From positions 1-64,000 of the forward strand of contig NZ_DAHVNP010000059.1 in the NCBI RefSeq assembly GCF_027319265.1: a stretch of DNA of 64,000 nt. The letters run 5' to 3'. A program made the translations under genes and the position numbers. This document shows, one piece after another, positions 1-8,541 of this stretch (positions are counted from its first letter, which is position 1; each line of letters starts with the position of its first letter). Under the pieces are notes generated by a model. The model saw only the letters and a list, made by a program, of their open reading frames with translations. It made no database searches and was not told the origin of the DNA. Source of the stretch: Ferrimicrobium sp. (GTDB lineage Bacteria > Actinomycetota > Acidimicrobiia > Acidimicrobiales > Acidimicrobiaceae).

Positions 1-82
1 CTACCGTACTTTGATATCCCGTCTTGGTTTGCGACGCTAGTCGCGTTTGCTCCAGAACAAGCAATCGTAAATAAGGAGAAAT

Positions 83-2386
83 ATGTCGGCAATCAGTGTC
101 GAGCGTCAGTTCACGGGTATGGATACCCTGATTCGTTTTGAAACCGGACTTCTTGCTCCGCAGGCTCATGGAGCAGTGGTGGCCCAACTCGGCAGCACGA
201 TGGTGCTTGCGACGGCCACGACCAACAAGCAACCAAAAGACGGGATCGATTTCTTTCCGTTGACGGTTGACGTCGAGGAGCGGATGTATGCCGCCGGGAA
301 GATTCCGGGTTCGTTCTTCCGGCGTGAGGGCCGCGCAAGTGATCAGGCCATCTTGACCTGCCGGTTGATCGACCGTCCACTCCGTCCGTGCTTTCCCGAT
401 GGGTTTCGCAATGATGTCCATGTAGTGGTCACGATCCTTGGTGCTGATCTGATCAACCCGCATGACGTCCTCGCGATCAATGCGTCGTCGGCGGCGTTGA
501 TGATGTCGGGTATCCCCTTCGAGGGTCCTATCGGTGCGGTTCGCATTGCGTTGGCAGCAGATGGTCGGTGGATACCATTCCCGACCTATCAAGAGGGTGA
601 CGAGAGCTCCTTCGAGCTGGTCGTTGCGGGACGGATGACGAGCGATGGCTCCGATGTCGCTGTGATGATGGTCGAGGCTGGTGGTACCGAGTTCACTTGG
701 AAGGCCTACGAAGCCAAGGCCGCGATACCGACCGAAGAGGTCGTCGCCGCTGGTCTGGTGGAGGCGAAGCGTTGGATCGCTGAGTCGATCGCACTGCAGC
801 AGGAGCTTCTCGCCAAGTCGACGCCACGGGAGCCAATGGTTTGGACCCCCGTCAAGGACTACAGTGATGAGATCGCTGAAGCGGTCGCTACGAGTGGTCG
901 AGCAAAGCTCGTTGCTGCGAATGCCATCGCCGACAAGCTGGAGCGAGCGGCCGCGATTGAAGCCGTCAACGCCCAGGTCCAAGAGGAGCTCGCCTCCCGC
1001 TTCGAGGATCAAAGTGGAGCCATCAAGGCAGCACTGCGGTCCCTCCTTAAGGCGGTCGTACGCGATCGAATTGTGCATGAGGGCGTACGTATCGATGGTC
1101 GCGATACCTCCACTATTCGTCCCCTCTCTGCGGCGGTGGGGCTGATTCCTACGGCACACGGCTCTGGTCTTTTCCAGCGAGGTGAGACCCAGGTGCTCAA
1201 TATCTGCACGCTGGGTATGCCACGCATGAATCAGCTACTCGACACCTTGGGTGTCGAAGACACCAAGCGCTATATGCACCACTACAATATGCCCCCGTTC
1301 GCCTCCGGTGAGCCAGGCTTTATGCGTGGTCCCAAGCGTCGAGAGATCGGCCATGGCTTGCTTGCTGAGCGAGCGCTTCTTCCGGTGGTGCCAAGCGAGG
1401 AGGAGTTCAGTTATGCACTCCGTCTCGTCTCCGAGGTCTTGAGCTCCAATGGATCTACCTCGATGGCTTCGGTCTGCGGATCGACCCTCTCGTTGATGGA
1501 CGCTGGGGTGCCGATCAAGGCGCCAGTCGGCGGCATTGCCATGGGGCTCATCTACGAGGATGGCAAGTACGTGACGCTCACCGACATTCTGGGTGCCGAG
1601 GATGCTTTTGGTGATATGGACTTCAAGGTAGCGGGTACGCGTGAGTTTGTCACGGCCCTGCAGCTTGACACGAAGATCGATGGCATTCCAGCAGAGGTGT
1701 TGGCATCGGCGCTCAAGCAGGCCCATACCGCGAGGATGCAGATCATCGATGTCATCGAAGAGACGCTTCCGGCTCCGCGGTCTGAGGTCGCGGCGACAGC
1801 CCCGCGTATTGTGACCATCCAGATTCCGATGGACAAGATCGGCGAGATCATCGGTCCAAAGGGTAAGAATATCAACGCACTACAACTCGACACCGGTTGT
1901 GACATTTCGGTCGATGATGATGGTACGGTCGGACGAGTCGTTATCGGCTCGAAGGATGGCGAGATGGTCAAAGAGGTGCAACGTCGCATCGAGTTGATTC
2001 TCAACCCACCAGAGGCCACGCTTGGCGCTGTGTACCTGGGTAAGGTCGTTGGGATCACGAAATTTGGTGCATTCGTTAATATCCTTCCTGGACGTGATGG
2101 ATTGGTGCATATCTCCAAGTTGGGGCGCGGTAAGCGCGTCGAGCGGGTCGAGGATGTGCTCGAGCTCAACCAGGAGATCTCGGTGAGGGTCGATGAGATC
2201 GATCCCTCCGGCAAGTTGGCGCTGTCACTCGTTGATGAAGGTTCCCAGTCCGAGCCTCGAGAGTCCGAACACGTGCCTTCGGAGAGGAAGCATGCCCAAG
2301 CGGCGGCGCCTGAACCGACGAATCGCGTCTCGTTCGAGGATTCGTTCGAGTCCGAGCTCGCACGGGAGATCGGCGACCTGGGCTAG
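83..2386 (+). CDS. pnp: Polyribonucleotide nucleotidyltransferase (PNPase)
   Basis: This 767-residue protein is a full-length 3'-5' phosphorolytic exoribonuclease, active in cytosolic RNA decay. Two RNase PH-like domains span roughly residues 10-230 and 320-560; the second carries the conserved SNGSTSMASVCG stretch. A KH domain follows (IIGPKGKNINAL, about residue 590), then an S1 domain (GKVVGITKFGAFVNILPGR, about residue 655) and a short charged tail. An AAGGAG Shine-Dalgarno sits about 5 nt before the ATG. In related genomes rpsO lies just upstream; only 82 bp of leader is visible here, with a small hairpin (31-44) of uncertain meaning. The downstream hairpin at 2409-2441 probably ends the transcript. 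Confidence 0.97.
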   Translation: MSAISVERQFTGMDTLIRFETGLLAPQAHGAVVAQLGSTMVLATATTNKQPKDGIDFFPLTVDVEERMYAAGKIPGSFFRREGRASDQAILTCRLIDRPLRPCFPDGFRNDVHVVVTILGADLINPHDVLAINASSAALMMSGIPFEGPIGAVRIALAADGRWIPFPTYQEGDESSFELVVAGRMTSDGSDVAVMMVEAGGTEFTWKAYEAKAAIPTEEVVAAGLVEAKRWIAESIALQQELLAKSTPREPMVWTPVKDYSDEIAEAVATSGRAKLVAANAIADKLERAAAIEAVNAQVQEELASRFEDQSGAIKAALRSLLKAVVRDRIVHEGVRIDGRDTSTIRPLSAAVGLIPTAHGSGLFQRGETQVLNICTLGMPRMNQLLDTLGVEDTKRYMHHYNMPPFASGEPGFMRGPKRREIGHGLLAERALLPVVPSEEEFSYALRLVSEVLSSNGSTSMASVCGSTLSLMDAGVPIKAPVGGIAMGLIYEDGKYVTLTDILGAEDAFGDMDFKVAGTREFVTALQLDTKIDGIPAEVLASALKQAHTARMQIIDVIEETLPAPRSEVAATAPRIVTIQIPMDKIGEIIGPKGKNINALQLDTGCDISVDDDGTVGRVVIGSKDGEMVKEVQRRIELILNPPEATLGAVYLGKVVGITKFGAFVNILPGRDGLVHISKLGRGKRVERVEDVLELNQEISVRVDEIDPSGKLALSLVDEGSQSEPRESEHVPSERKHAQAAAPEPTNRVSFEDSFESELAREIGDLG

Positions 2387-2408
2387 TCGCCCTATCGTTA
2401 GTCGTAGC

Positions 2409-2441
2409 CTAGCCAACCAAGCGCGTAGCTTGGTTGGCTAG
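2409..2441 (+). terminator. Perfect 14-bp hairpin after pnp
   Basis: The arms CTAGCCAACCAAGC (2409-2422) and GCTTGGTTGGCTAG (2428-2441) are perfectly complementary around the 5-nt loop GCGTA. The hairpin lies 22 bp after the pnp stop. No U-run follows, so it is either a U-poor intrinsic terminator, as proposed for actinobacteria, or an RNA-processing/3'-protection structure. Confidence 0.7.
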
Positions 2442-2606
2442 CATACGTTATCTGGCGGGAGGCTTGGTCACGTAATACCCGCCCGCGTAGCTCTCTCCAC
2501 GTAAGGCGTTAGCAAACCTTGGCTCTGCGCGCGAGTGGTGATGGGATGTGTGAAGCCCGCCTCTTGCAGTCGTAGTGTGGTCAGGAGTGAACGAAGGCAA
2601 CGAATC

Positions 2607-3446
2607 GTGACCAACGGCATGTCGCCCACTAGCATGGCTCACATGCGAATTGGTGTGCTGGGTGCAGGTGGCAAGGTCGGCTCAAGCGTGTGTCGAGTGA
2701 TTCTCGAGAACCCGGCGTATGAGTTGGTTGCCGCAGTGGACCCCAAACTCGCGGGCATTGATCTCGGACAGATGCTTGGACGTCAGGCGGCGGGCCTCAT
2801 AGCGCGTCGCGATGTTGAGTCGTTGATCGCCGAGGGGCCGGAGGTAGTCATCGACTTCACTGAGGCCCGTGGATCCTACCGCAACTTGCTCAAGTTGGCC
2901 GAAGCCGGCATCCCTGCGGTGGTTGGCACGACTGGTTACACTCAAGAGGAGCTTGACGAGCTTGCGCAGGCCTTTGTCGGAGTGGGGTGTGTGATCGCCT
3001 CGAACTTCTCAATCGGCGCTATCTTGATGATGCGATGTGCGGCGCTGTGTGCCCCTTACTTTGAGAGTGTGGAGATCGTGGAGACGCACCATGACCAGAA
3101 GGTGGATGCCCCATCGGGAACCTCCCTTGAGACGGCGAAGTGGATTGCTCATGCCCGTCAGGGAGTGGGTGAGGGTGGTTTTCTCGGTGATCGAACGAGT
3201 AACCTGAAGGTTGAAGGGGTACGTGGTGGGCTCGTCGATGACGAGATACGGATTCATTCGCTCCGGCTTCGCGGAGCGGTTGCCCATCACGAGGTTGTTT
3301 TTGGTGCGGCGGGTCAGACGTTGACGATTCGGCATGACTCACATGATCGTGCATCCTTTGTGCCCGGTGTGCTCTTGGCGGTGGATCGGGTGAGGAGTCT
3401 TGACCGGCTCGTGATCGGGATCGATAGGTTACTCGGGGGAGATTGA
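2607..3446 (+). CDS. dapB: 4-hydroxy-tetrahydrodipicolinate reductase
   Basis: DapB reduces hydroxy-tetrahydrodipicolinate with NAD(P)H, the second committed step of the diaminopimelate/lysine pathway. The N-terminal Rossmann motif is GAGGKVG and the catalytic signature is ETHHDQKVDAPSGTS near the middle, with the proton-donor His pair and substrate Lys. The start is uncertain: GTG at 2607 has a GAAGG Shine-Dalgarno 9 nt upstream and gives 279 residues, while ATG at 2643 gives the more usual short N-terminus (MRIGVLGAGG) but lacks a ribosome site. The next gene is dapA, which catalyses the preceding step. Confidence 0.94.
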   Translation: MTNGMSPTSMAHMRIGVLGAGGKVGSSVCRVILENPAYELVAAVDPKLAGIDLGQMLGRQAAGLIARRDVESLIAEGPEVVIDFTEARGSYRNLLKLAEAGIPAVVGTTGYTQEELDELAQAFVGVGCVIASNFSIGAILMMRCAALCAPYFESVEIVETHHDQKVDAPSGTSLETAKWIAHARQGVGEGGFLGDRTSNLKVEGVRGGLVDDEIRIHSLRLRGAVAHHEVVFGAAGQTLTIRHDSHDRASFVPGVLLAVDRVRSLDRLVIGIDRLLGGD

Positions 3447-3515
3447 GACGACGAGAGTCGTGATGAAGGCAGGTTGGCCGTGGTTGGCATAGCAGATGAG
3501 GGGAGGATGACGTCG

Positions 3516-4436
3516 ATGACACCGATGTTTGGAGCAGTCGTCACCGCAATGGGCACGCCATTTATGGCCGATGGACGTATCGATGAGGATGGGGTCGTTG
3601 CGCTTGCGCGTTGGCTCGTCGCTAACGGTTCCGATGCGCTGGTGGTGACCGGCTCCACTGGAGAATCGGGTACGCTCTCCGACGCTGAGCGGCGATTGTT
3701 ATGGTTGTTGGTTCGCGAGGCCGTGGATTGTCCGGTGTTGGCCGGTGCGACCACCAATGATACTGCTCACTCGCTCCGTCTGATTGACGATGCCGAGGAG
3801 GTGGGGGCTGACGGGATCCTTGCAGTGACTCCCTACTACAATCGTCCGCCGCAAGCCGGACTCATCCGCCATTTCTCGACGATTGCAGCGGCGACTGAGC
3901 TGCCGGTGATGCTCTACGACATCCCCGCGCGCACCGGACGTCGTATCGAGTTGCCCACGTTCCTCGCACTGATGGAACGACACGCCAATATCGTGGCGGT
4001 CAAAGATGCTTCGGGAGATGTGGCCCGCCTTGCGAAGCTTGCCGCTGCCCTGGAGGGTCGTGCCCAGGTGTACTGTGGTGATGATGCATTGTTGTTGCCC
4101 TTCTTGAGCCTTGGAGCGGTTGGTATCGTCTCCGTAGCCTCCCACTGGGCCGGGGTGGGTCTCCAGGCCCTGATCGATGCCGCCCTGCATGGAGATCTTG
4201 AGCGGGCGGCGAGGCTGAACCGGGTGTTGATTCCGAGTTATGACTTCGAGAGTAGTGAGTTGTATCCGAACCCGATCCCAACCAAAGCGATGATGGCAGA
4301 GCTCGGGGTGTGTCAAGGGTTTACTCGATCACCATTGATTGACCCCCCTGAGGAACTGCGTAAAGAGGCGGTCAAACTCTACGCCCAACTACGTATGGCC
4401 CTGGCGAATGAAGGAGTGGAGCTCATCCATGAGTAA
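3516..4436 (+). CDS. dapA: 4-hydroxy-tetrahydrodipicolinate synthase
   Basis: DapA condenses pyruvate with aspartate semialdehyde. The 306-residue TIM barrel shows the N-terminal TAMGTPF (family usually TAMVTPF), the TGSTGES signature, YNRPPQ, the Tyr motif MLYDIPARTGR and the Schiff-base lysine in VAVKDASGD. ATG 3516 has GAGGGGAGG ending 9 nt before it; an in-frame TTG at 3474 and ATG at 3507 are possible but less well placed. It follows dapB by 69 bp and overlaps the RNase J start by 8 bp (4429-4436), so the two are probably translationally coupled. Confidence 0.95.
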   Translation: MTPMFGAVVTAMGTPFMADGRIDEDGVVALARWLVANGSDALVVTGSTGESGTLSDAERRLLWLLVREAVDCPVLAGATTNDTAHSLRLIDDAEEVGADGILAVTPYYNRPPQAGLIRHFSTIAAATELPVMLYDIPARTGRRIELPTFLALMERHANIVAVKDASGDVARLAKLAAALEGRAQVYCGDDALLLPFLSLGAVGIVSVASHWAGVGLQALIDAALHGDLERAARLNRVLIPSYDFESSELYPNPIPTKAMMAELGVCQGFTRSPLIDPPEELRKEAVKLYAQLRMALANEGVELIHE

Positions 4437-6096
4437 TGTTGTTGCCGCCGAGGAGACCGTTTCGGTCCGATTTCTTGGTGGGTTGGGCGAGATTGGACGG
4501 AACTCGCTGGTCATCTCCCAAGGCCGTGATGCGGTGGTGATCGACTGTGGGGTGATGTTCCCCAAGGCAGACATGCCTGGCGTGGATGTGGTCCTGCCCG
4601 ACTATCGGTATCTCGTTGAGGCAGATCTTGATCTTCACGGGGTGTTGGTCACCCATGGGCATGAGGATCACATCGGAGCGCTGCCGCACCTGCTGCGAGA
4701 GGTTCCGATGCCCATCTATGGTTCGGCGGTGACGATGGCGTTTGCCCGTTCACGGCTCGAACAATCGGGAGTCTCGGGTATCCACTATCGGGAGATTGCT
4801 GATTATGAATCGGTCAATGTTGGCCCGTTCCAGGTGGAGTTTATTCCAGTCACCCACTCTATTCCAGGCGCGACTGCGGTCGCGGTCTCGACGGCCCAAG
4901 GTTTGATTCTGCATACTGGCGACTTCAAGATCGATCGCACCCCGGTTGACGCTCGAGCTTTTGGGCTCGATCGTATGGCCACCCTGGGTGCCAACGGTGT
5001 GCGGTTGTTGCTCTCGGATTCGACGAATGCGGACGAACCGGGCTCGTCGAATTCAGAGAGTTCCGTTGGAGGAGTCCTCACCGAGGTCTTCGCCGAGAAT
5101 CGCGATCGAAGGTTGACGGTGGTGTGTTTTGCGTCACATCTGCACCGTATCCAACAAATTATTGCTGCATGCCAGGCCTCTGGCCGGCGCATTTGCCTCG
5201 TGGGACGTTCGCTGCAACGCAATACGAAGTTGGGCCAGCAGCTTGGCCTCTTTCCAGAGGGTGCGTTGAGTGGACTCATCGATGTGGAGGAGATCGACGA
5301 GCTCGATCCGGCGTCAGTCTGTATCATCGCCACTGGCTCCCAGGGCGAGCACTCGTCCGCGCTCCACCGGTTGGCGTTCGCTAAGGACCCTTGGTTCACG
5401 ATGGGCGATCGTGACACGGTGATCTTCTCGTCGGATACGATACCTGGCAACGAATCTGCTGTCTACCGGGTCATCAATCAACTCGCACGGCTAGGCGTCC
5501 GTGCGATCTACCCCTCGGTTCGGCGGGTCCACTCCTCTGGGCACGCGCGTCGGGACGAACTCTCGCTCCTCATCACCTTAGTGCGGCCGCAGTTTTTTAT
5601 ACCTGTGCATGGCGAGTATCGTCACTTGGCTGCGCATCATCAGTTGGCCATCGAAACTGGTGTGGTCAGCGGAGCGGCGCGTATCTGCAACGACGGTGAT
5701 GAGGTGCTGCTCACCTCCTCAGGAATGGCCGCTGGCGTATCACGGTCCGGTGATTATCTCTATGTCGATGGCAAGGTGGGTGATATCAACGCCAGTGTGT
5801 TGAGGGATCGCCGCAGCCTCTCCGCAGATGGTATTGTCGTGGCTGCACTCACGATGGCCGAAGGGCGGCGGCTCGTTGGGGAACCGGAGATTTTCTCGTT
5901 CGGATGGGTCCATGACGAACGTGAAGAAGGGCTTCTGCTCGCGATCCGTGATGTAGTCTCGGCTACTGTGATGAGTTTGAATCCAGATCAGGGGGTGAGC
6001 CATCTGAAGGACCAACTCAAGCGCAGGGTCGGTAAGTACATTCGAGAGCAGACCAAACGGCGACCGCTGATCGTCCCACTCGTGATCGAGGTGTAA
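4429..6096 (+). CDS. rnj: Ribonuclease J
   Basis: A 555-residue metallo-beta-lactamase/beta-CASP ribonuclease for RNA processing and decay. The metal motif THGHEDHIGALP lies near residue 80. The beta-CASP region contains SDSTNADEPGSSNSE, and a C-terminal domain follows. Length fits bacterial RNase J. ATG 4429 sits inside the end of dapA (8-bp overlap), with AAGGAG 12 nt upstream. The dapA-rnj-ftsK order is typical of actinobacteria. With pnp upstream, both main RNA-decay exonucleases lie within 6 kb. Confidence 0.95.
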   Translation: MSNVVAAEETVSVRFLGGLGEIGRNSLVISQGRDAVVIDCGVMFPKADMPGVDVVLPDYRYLVEADLDLHGVLVTHGHEDHIGALPHLLREVPMPIYGSAVTMAFARSRLEQSGVSGIHYREIADYESVNVGPFQVEFIPVTHSIPGATAVAVSTAQGLILHTGDFKIDRTPVDARAFGLDRMATLGANGVRLLLSDSTNADEPGSSNSESSVGGVLTEVFAENRDRRLTVVCFASHLHRIQQIIAACQASGRRICLVGRSLQRNTKLGQQLGLFPEGALSGLIDVEEIDELDPASVCIIATGSQGEHSSALHRLAFAKDPWFTMGDRDTVIFSSDTIPGNESAVYRVINQLARLGVRAIYPSVRRVHSSGHARRDELSLLITLVRPQFFIPVHGEYRHLAAHHQLAIETGVVSGAARICNDGDEVLLTSSGMAAGVSRSGDYLYVDGKVGDINASVLRDRRSLSADGIVVAALTMAEGRRLVGEPEIFSFGWVHDEREEGLLLAIRDVVSATVMSLNPDQGVSHLKDQLKRRVGKYIREQTKRRPLIVPLVIEV

Positions 6097-8373
6097 GTGG
6101 CGACATCTTCTCGCGGAAAGCAAGGTGCCCCAAGGAAGCCCACACCCACCAAGCGCAAGTCGGGCAGCCGACCGGCTACGGCGGCGACACCGGTGCACTG
6201 GTCACGCGAGGCGACAGGTCTTGTCTGGATGGTCGGAGCGCTGCTGCTCGGACTCGTGGCGTACTCGGGGCTGTTTGGAGGCCTGGGAAGGGTACTGTTA
6301 GGGCTGAGCCATGATCTCTTGGGAGATCCGGCATGGGTACTGTACCTGGTCGCTGCCGTCATTGGCTTCGCTGTTTTGATGAGGTACGCACGCTTACCCC
6401 GGCATACGTCCATCATCGCGGGCGTGCTCGTAATGGTGATCGCCGCGATCGATGCGGCGATCACGTTGGGGACGAGAGCCAATCTTGTACTACCTGGAGC
6501 ACACAATGGTGGTGTCGTCGGCGACCTGATTGGTTTTGGTGCAACCACCGTAGCGGGATCGATCGGGGGAACGATCATACTCATGCTGATTGGGGTGGTT
6601 TGTCTACTTGGCTTGGTTGGACTTAGGCCCCGGGAGTCGATGAACTGGCTTGTTGCACGACTCGCAAAGACACATGCACCATCATCGCCCGAGGCACGGG
6701 AGTCACAGGCCAAAGAGGAGGCTATCCCAGGGCGAACCCGCAAACGACGGCGTCTGGCGTCCTCTGAGGTGAAGGCCGCTGAGGAGGTCCGAGTAGCCAC
6801 CCCTGATGCCACTGAGACAGCTGTTGGAACGCCGATGCCTCTCGAGGAGCCGACACCCCTCGAGGAGCCGACACCCCTCGAGGAACCGGTACTCGTGGAG
6901 ACGCTGATGCCGCCCGCGCGGGAGGATAGCCCGTGGCGGCTACCACCGCAATCGTTGTTGAAGCGGGGGAGTCGCGCCAAGATCGACCGAGCAGACCTTG
7001 AGCGGAGAGGCCGGGTGCTCGAGAGTGCTTTAGGCTCACATGGGGTGACCGTCAAGGTCGTCAACATGACTGTTGGTCCGACCGTAACACGCTATGAACT
7101 GGAGTTGGCCGAGGGGGTCAAGGTTGCACGCGTTCTCGCGCTCCAGCGCGATATCGCGTATGCGATGGCCGCGACCGATGTGCGCATCCTTGCTCCGATT
7201 CCTGGGAAGAGCGCGATTGGGGTCGAGGTTCCGAATCGGGTTCGTGAGGTCGTGACCCTGGGTGACGTGCTGGCGAGTCCACAGATGGAACGAGCCAACA
7301 AGGTGCTTGAGGTGCCACTCGGTCGAGATATCTCCGGTACAGCGGCTGTTTTTGACATCGCGGCGATGCCCCATGTCCTGGTGGCAGGTTCGACGGGCTC
7401 GGGGAAGTCATCGTTGATCAACTCGCTTTTAACCAGCCTGTTAGTGCGCAATACGCCAAGAGAATTACGTCTCATCCTTGTGGATCCCAAGCGGGTTGAG
7501 CTCTCGCAGTACAATGCATTGCCTCACCTACTCACGAGCGTGGTAGTCGACCCCAAAAAGGCAGCGCACGCGCTCAACTGGGCGGTCGTAGAGATGGAGC
7601 GTCGCTATGATATTCTTGCCCATTGGGGAGTACGCGACATTGTCGGTTACCGCGAACTGATTGCGCTCTCTGCGGGAAGGGAAGATCCAGACGAGGGGCC
7701 ACCTGAGGAGCTGCCCTATATCTTGGTGGTCATTGATGAGCTGAACGATCTCATGATGGCGGCACCACGCGATGTTGAGGACTCAATCTGTCGGATCGCG
7801 CAGAAGGCACGTGCGGTTGGGGTCCATCTCGTGATCGCGACCCAAAGGCCCTCGGTCGATGTCATCACTGGGGTGATCAAGACCAATGTGCCCTCGAGAA
7901 TCGCCTTTGCGGTCGCCTCACAGACCGACTCAAGGGTGATTTTGGATCAGCTTGGGGCCGAGAAGCTTGTGGGGAAAGGTGATCTCTTGATGGTCACGGC
8001 TACGAGTTCCCAGCCTCGACGGTTGCAAGCGCCGTGGGTCTCGGAACATGAGGTGGCGGCGGTGGTTGGATATTGGCGCCGTCAGGGTACCCCCTCCTAC
8101 CTCGAGGAACTCGACAAAGTAGAGGATTCCGCCAAGCCTAAGAGTGATTTGGCTAGTGAGGTAGATCCCCTTTTCGCGACAGCGGCACGACTGATCGTTG
8201 AGACTGGTGCGGGGTCCACGTCGATGTTGCAGCGGCGTCTCAAAGTTGGTTTCGCACGGGCAGGACGACTGATGGACCTCCTTGAGGACCGAGGGATCGT
8301 TGGGCCAGCTGATGGTTCAAAGCAACGGCAGGTTCTCGTATCGCCAGAGGAACTTGAGGAGCTCGATATCTGA
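6097..8373 (+). CDS. ftsK: DNA translocase FtsK/SpoIIIE
   Basis: A 758-residue septal DNA pump. Four predicted membrane segments lie within residues 40-185, followed by an acidic, proline-rich linker with two and a half LEEPTP repeats (about residues 249-265). The RecA-like motor has Walker A GSTGSGKSS near residue 430 and Walker B LVVIDELNDLMM, and the C-terminal gamma winged helix (DPLFATAARLIVETG onward) should read KOPS-like sequences. GTG 6097 begins directly after the RNase J stop codon with no gap. The protein is on the short side because the linker is short. Confidence 0.95.
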   Translation: MATSSRGKQGAPRKPTPTKRKSGSRPATAATPVHWSREATGLVWMVGALLLGLVAYSGLFGGLGRVLLGLSHDLLGDPAWVLYLVAAVIGFAVLMRYARLPRHTSIIAGVLVMVIAAIDAAITLGTRANLVLPGAHNGGVVGDLIGFGATTVAGSIGGTIILMLIGVVCLLGLVGLRPRESMNWLVARLAKTHAPSSPEARESQAKEEAIPGRTRKRRRLASSEVKAAEEVRVATPDATETAVGTPMPLEEPTPLEEPTPLEEPVLVETLMPPAREDSPWRLPPQSLLKRGSRAKIDRADLERRGRVLESALGSHGVTVKVVNMTVGPTVTRYELELAEGVKVARVLALQRDIAYAMAATDVRILAPIPGKSAIGVEVPNRVREVVTLGDVLASPQMERANKVLEVPLGRDISGTAAVFDIAAMPHVLVAGSTGSGKSSLINSLLTSLLVRNTPRELRLILVDPKRVELSQYNALPHLLTSVVVDPKKAAHALNWAVVEMERRYDILAHWGVRDIVGYRELIALSAGREDPDEGPPEELPYILVVIDELNDLMMAAPRDVEDSICRIAQKARAVGVHLVIATQRPSVDVITGVIKTNVPSRIAFAVASQTDSRVILDQLGAEKLVGKGDLLMVTATSSQPRRLQAPWVSEHEVAAVVGYWRRQGTPSYLEELDKVEDSAKPKSDLASEVDPLFATAARLIVETGAGSTSMLQRRLKVGFARAGRLMDLLEDRGIVGPADGSKQRQVLVSPEELEELDI
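6841..6888 (+). repeat. 18-bp tandem repeat in the ftsK linker
   Basis: Two identical 18-bp units start at 6841 and 6859 and a partial third at 6877. They encode LEEPTP-LEEPTP-LEEP in the flexible linker between the FtsK membrane and motor domains. Confidence 0.95.
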
Positions 8374-8490
8374 GAAGCATGACTCTCGTCTTGGGTGCGC
8401 GCAAGGTCAGCGATACTCTGTCGACGACGGGTTTGGCGGATTCATGTTCCTCTCACCAAACTGTCTCTCTCGTCGGTTATGATGATGGGC

Positions 8491-8519
8491 TTGACAGGTA
8501 CGGACAAGTCGCGTACAGG
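8491..8519 (+). promoter_or_regulatory. Sigma-70-type promoter for the carboxypeptidase gene
   Basis: A consensus -35 TTGACA (8491-8496) is separated by 17 nt from TACAGG (8514-8519). The gene's GGAGG (8531-8535) and ATG (8542) follow, giving a leader of about 16 nt. This is the best canonical promoter in the window. Confidence 0.75.
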
Positions 8520-8541
8520 TAGTGGAAAATGGAGGGCGTGA

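Noticed and set aside
31-44. Small hairpin (GCGAC-GCTA-GTCGC) in the pnp leader as a PNPase autoregulation element
   Set aside because: A 5-bp stem is too short to distinguish from chance in this composition, and the upstream sequence is outside the window.
5988-7067. A 359-codon minus-strand frame opposite ftsK
   Set aside because: It is antisense to the end of rnj and to the ftsK N-terminal half, with Ser/Thr/Arg-rich composition typical of a shadow frame in high-GC DNA.
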